Shown here: in pieces, positions 5,572-7,792 of the stretch
Layout of the letters: every line of letters starts with the position of its first letter
How positions within the stretch are numbered: the first letter of the stretch is position 1
NCBI GenBank assembly: GCA_017964055.1
Contig: JAGCSS010000014.1
Span: forward strand, 1 to 7,792
Reading direction: 5' to 3'
From: Lachnospiraceae bacterium
GTDB taxonomy: Bacteria; Bacillota; Clostridia; Lachnospirales; Lachnospiraceae
Length of the DNA: 7,792 bases
Made by a program: the position numbers and the translations under genes
Notes under the pieces: model-generated
Told to the model about the DNA's origin: nothing
The model's input: the letters and a program-made list of their open reading frames with translations, nothing else
Database searches by the model: none

Positions 5572-6738
5572 ATGTATAAAGTTAACTGTCTTAATAATAT
5601 TTCCAAGGTCGGCCTTGCAGAGCTCACAGGCAATTACGAGATCACCGAGAATATCGACGATGCCGATATCGTGCTCGTAAGAAGCGCAGCTATGCATGAG
5701 ATGCAGTTCTCGAAGAACCTCAAGTGCATCGCGCGTGCGGGTGCGGGCGTTAACAACATTCCGCTGGACCGCTGCGCCGACGAGAATATCGTAGTTTTCA
5801 ATACACCCGGTGCAAACGCGAACGCGGTTAAGGAGCTGGCGATCGCTCATATGCTCCTGGCTTCCCGCGATATCGTGGGCGGTATCAACTGGGTACAGAC
5901 CATAAAAGAAGATCCCGACGTTGCCAAGCTCGTTGAGAAAGGCAAGTCAAAGTTCGCCGGCACCGAGATCAAGGGCAAGACCCTCGGTATCATCGGCCTC
6001 GGCGCTATCGGCGGACCTCTCGGCAATGCGGCCCTTGCGCTCGGCATGAAGGTCATCGGTTTCGATCCCTTCCTTTCGGACGCCGCAAAGGCTGTTCTCG
6101 ATCCCGCGATCAAGATGGTTTCGTCGCGTGACGAGATCTATAAGCAGTCGGATTTCATCTCGGTACATACTCCTCTGATCGACGATCCCGATCCCGAGAA
6201 GAACACCAAGAAGATGATCAATGCTGAGAAGATCGCCCTCATGAAGGACGGCGTTATCGTTCTGAACCTCGCACGCGACCTGCTGGTTGACGACGACGCG
6301 ATGGCTGAGGCTCTCGCTTCGGGCAAGGTTCGCAAGTATGTTTCCGATTTCCCGAACGCAAAGTCGGCTCAGATGCCCGGCTGCATCGCTTCTCCCCATC
6401 TCGGAGCTTCGACCGAAGAGGCCGAGGACAACTGCGCGGCCATGGCCGTTAAGCAGGCGATGGACTTCATCGAGAACGGCAATATCGTTAATTCGGTCAA
6501 TTACCCCCGCGTCGATCTCGGCGCAAAGCAGGGCAAGCGCATAGCGATCCGCTACGAGGCGGCTCCGGGCCTTGACATGGTTGCGGCAGTCAACGGCGTA
6601 GGTCTTGTGATCAACGCGGTTAAGGACGGACAGCGCGGTAAGGTCGGCTACTGCCTGATCGACGCGAAGGACGCGCCCGCGGGTTCCGTTGACGCCATCA
6701 AGGCTATCGCGGGAGTACGCACTGTAGACGTAAAATAA
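5572..6738 (+). CDS. serA: D-3-phosphoglycerate dehydrogenase, short ACT-bearing form
   Basis: NAD-dependent oxidation of 3-phosphoglycerate to 3-phosphohydroxypyruvate, the entry to serine synthesis and the supplier of SerC. The 388 residues form a D-2-hydroxyacid dehydrogenase core followed by an ACT-like tail (about 325-388, ending VDAIKAIAGVRTVDV). The Rossmann motif is GLGAIG (142-147), with D165 after the second strand indicating NAD rather than NADP. Catalytic R235 (NLARD) and H276 (SPHLGAS) are present. The usual glutamate of the DxFPxE motif is not obvious: the segment reads SDFPNAKSAQMPG (258-270) with alanine at the expected place. The ribosome site GGAGGGG is at 5561-5567. It shares a transcript with serC and is closed by a terminator 12 bases after the stop. 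No serB is visible. The ACT tail suggests possible amino-acid feedback, but the short form lacks the extra domain of large SerA types. Confidence 0.93.
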   Translation: MYKVNCLNNISKVGLAELTGNYEITENIDDADIVLVRSAAMHEMQFSKNLKCIARAGAGVNNIPLDRCADENIVVFNTPGANANAVKELAIAHMLLASRDIVGGINWVQTIKEDPDVAKLVEKGKSKFAGTEIKGKTLGIIGLGAIGGPLGNAALALGMKVIGFDPFLSDAAKAVLDPAIKMVSSRDEIYKQSDFISVHTPLIDDPDPEKNTKKMINAEKIALMKDGVIVLNLARDLLVDDDAMAEALASGKVRKYVSDFPNAKSAQMPGCIASPHLGASTEEAEDNCAAMAVKQAMDFIENGNIVNSVNYPRVDLGAKQGKRIAIRYEAAPGLDMVAAVNGVGLVINAVKDGQRGKVGYCLIDAKDAPAGSVDAIKAIAGVRTVDVK

Positions 6739-6750
6739 ATACCGGTTTTG

Positions 6751-6784
6751 AAAAGAGGGACGATCCGTTCGTCCCTCTTTTTTT
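6751..6784 (+). terminator. Strong intrinsic terminator after serA
   Basis: AAAAGAGGGACGA (6751-6763) pairs perfectly with TCGTCCCTCTTTT (6769-6781) around a five-base loop (TCCGT), followed by a run of seven T ending at 6784. It closes the serC-serA unit. The A-tract on the left arm could let it work weakly in the opposite direction too. Confidence 0.9.
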
Positions 6785-6785
6785 C

Positions 6786-6804
6786 GGGACGGTCCTTCCG
6801 TCCC
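6786..6804 (+). repeat. Second hairpin, near copy of the terminator stem
   Basis: GGGACGG (6786-6792) pairs with CCGTCCC (6798-6804) around TCCTT. Its 19-base sequence differs from the terminator core (6757-6775) at only a few positions, so the two form a tandem pair of GGGACGRTCCKTYCGTCCC units. No T-tract follows, so it is not a terminator by itself. Similar GGGACGG-type palindromes occur as dispersed repeats in Clostridia genomes; membership here is an inference. Confidence 0.5.
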
Positions 6805-6864
6805 CATGTCTGAAATTTCGCCGAAAATACAAAGAAAATATAAGCTCACAAAAATTATTTTGGC

Positions 6865-6893
6865 TTTACAAAATTATTTTGCGGGAGTATACT
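6865..6893 (+). promoter_or_regulatory. Predicted sigma-A promoter for ygeY
   Basis: TTTACA (6865-6870) and TATACT (6888-6893) are separated by exactly 17 bases, a strong match. Transcription would start near 6900, giving a leader of about 90 bases. As a terminator lies just upstream, ygeY should be expressed independently of serC-serA. Confidence 0.78.
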
Positions 6894-6918
6894 GTAAGCA
6901 GAGTATTTGGTGGTAAGG

Positions 6919-6967
6919 GCAGACGGTCCGATGCTGCTCGGCATCGCCGGAGTGCAGGCCGGTCTGC
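6919..6967 (+). ncRNA. GC-rich structured leader of ygeY, candidate cis-regulatory RNA
   Basis: Within the otherwise AT-rich gap, 6919-6967 is GC-rich and folds. GCAGAC (6919-6924) pairs with GTCTGC (6962-6967). Inside it GATGC (6930-6934) pairs with GCATC (6941-6945) around TGCTCG, and CGG (6948-6950) can pair with CCG (6959-6961), giving a small three-way junction. There is no T-tract, so control of translation or RNA stability is more likely than termination. The ribosome site GAGGAGG (6979-6985) lies 11 bases after the structure. It does not match a riboswitch class I can name. Confidence 0.4.
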
Positions 6968-6990
6968 TACTATTTTCTGAGGAGGTATTT

Positions 6991-7792
6991 ATGAGTTTGG
7001 ATTTTGAAAAGATCAAAGCGGCTGCGGCAGGTTATGAGAAGGACATGACGAAGTTCTTACGCGAGCTTGTCAGGATACCCGGCGAGAGCGCCGAGGAAAA
7101 GGGCCATGCGGACCGCATTGCCGAGGAGATGAGAAAGGTCGGTTTTGACGAGGTTCTGATCGATCCTCAGGGCAATGTTATCGGATACATGGGCACCGGC
7201 AGCAGGATCATTGCTTTTGATGCGCATATCGACACTGTAGGTATCGGCTACCGCGACCTCTGGAAGTTCGATCCTTATGAGGGCTATGAGACCGAGACCG
7301 ATATCGGCGGACGCGGAACCTCCGACCAGCTCGGCGGCATCGTTTCTTCCGTATACGGCGCCAAGATCATGAAGGATATGGGGCTGATCCCCGCCGATGT
7401 TAAGATCATGGTAGTCGGCTCGGTTCAGGAAGAGGACTGCGACGGCCTCTGCTGGCAGTACATCATCCGCGAGGATAAGATCCGTCCCGAGTTCGTTGTT
7501 TCCACAGAGCCTACCGACGGCGGCATCTACAGAGGACACCGCGGACGTATGGAGATCCGTGTTGACGTAGTAGGCGTTTCCTGCCACGGCTCGGCACCCG
7601 AGAGAGGCGACAACGCCATTTACAAGATGGCCGACATCCTTCAGGATGTGCGCGCGCTCAATGAAAACGATGCGGCAGATTCCACCGAGATCAAGGGTCT
7701 CGTGAAGATGCTCGACAAAAAATACAATCCCGATTGGGAAGAGGCTAATTTCCTCGGACGCGGCACAATTACCGCTTCGCAGATATTCTTTA
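6991..7792 (+). CDS. ygeY: YgeY-family M20 metallohydrolase (selenium-metabolism-linked), 3' end cut by window edge
   Basis: Predicted dinuclear-metal amidohydrolase/peptidase of the M20 family, YgeY branch, whose genes cluster with ssnA, ygeX, ygeW and selenium-dependent xanthine dehydrogenase. The exact substrate is not settled. 267 codons are present; E. coli YgeY is about 400 residues, so roughly the last third is missing. Metal and catalytic residues are in order: H79 and D81 (DAHIDTVG), bridging D112 ([10 protein letters not shown]), catalytic E147 and ligand E148 (SVQEEDCDG), and E173 (STEPTD). The second metal's last histidine should be in the missing part. The dimer-domain H199 is in [13 protein letters not shown]. 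The stretch [14 protein letters not shown] (146-159) is near-identical to the E. coli protein as I recall it. Residues of about 227-253 form a longer loop than in E. coli YgeY. ATG follows GAGGAGG with a five-base spacer. It has its own promoter and leader. Confidence 0.93.
   Translation, partial: MSLDFEKIKAAAAGYEKDMTKFLRELVRIPGESAEEKGHADRIAEEMRKVGFDEVLIDPQGNVIGYMGTGSRIIAFDAHIDTVGIGYRDLWKFDPYEGYETETDIGGRGTSDQLGGIVSSVYGAKIMKDMGLIPADVKIMVVGSVQEEDCDGLCWQYIIREDKIRPEFVVSTEPTDGGIYRGHRGRMEIRVDVVGVSCHGSAPERGDNAIYKMADILQDVRALNENDAADSTEIKGLVKMLDKKYNPDWEEANFLGRGTITASQIFF

Noticed and set aside
5947..6849. Minus-strand frame of 300 codons opposite serA
   Set aside because: It runs through the terminator hairpins and antisense to a well-supported serA, so it is a shadow.

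Overview
The window looks like a chromosomal segment of an anaerobic Gram-positive bacterium of the class Clostridia, probably Lachnospiraceae or a relative. This is an inference. It rests on strong AGGAGG-type ribosome sites before every gene, near-consensus sigma-A promoters with 17-base spacers in AT-rich gaps, GC-rich coding regions with abundant GGC, ATC and GAG codons, and the gene types present. No mobile element, rRNA, tRNA or CRISPR array is visible.

Layout. A truncated ssnA (amidohydrolase) runs leftward from 1172 off the left edge. A 254-base divergent control region (1173-1426) follows, with one promoter facing each way. Rightward from it come an unnamed 491-residue fold-type-II PLP enzyme (1427-2902) and, after a perfect 11-bp hairpin, a threonine synthase-family PLP enzyme with an N-terminal zinc ribbon (2965-4212). 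A second 252-base gap carries a promoter and a structured leader for serC (4465-5547) and serA (5572-6738), which form a two-gene unit ended by a strong intrinsic terminator (6751-6784). A third 252-base gap carries another promoter and a structured leader for ygeY (6991 to the right edge, truncated).

How they may work together. ssnA and ygeY are both members of the conserved anaerobic gene set (with ygeX, ygeW, ygfK, hyuA and selenium/molybdenum xanthine dehydrogenase genes) that has been linked to purine and urate breakdown in gut bacteria. The unusual point is what sits between them: two fold-type-II PLP enzymes and the two enzymes that make O-phospho-L-serine (SerA, SerC), with no serB phosphatase in view. 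One testable inference is that the PLP enzymes act on a serine, phosphoserine or diaminopropionate-type intermediate linked to the ssnA/ygeY pathway. A simpler alternative is that serCA is a housekeeping serine operon that happens to lie here. The three non-coding gaps hold most of the unexplained structure.
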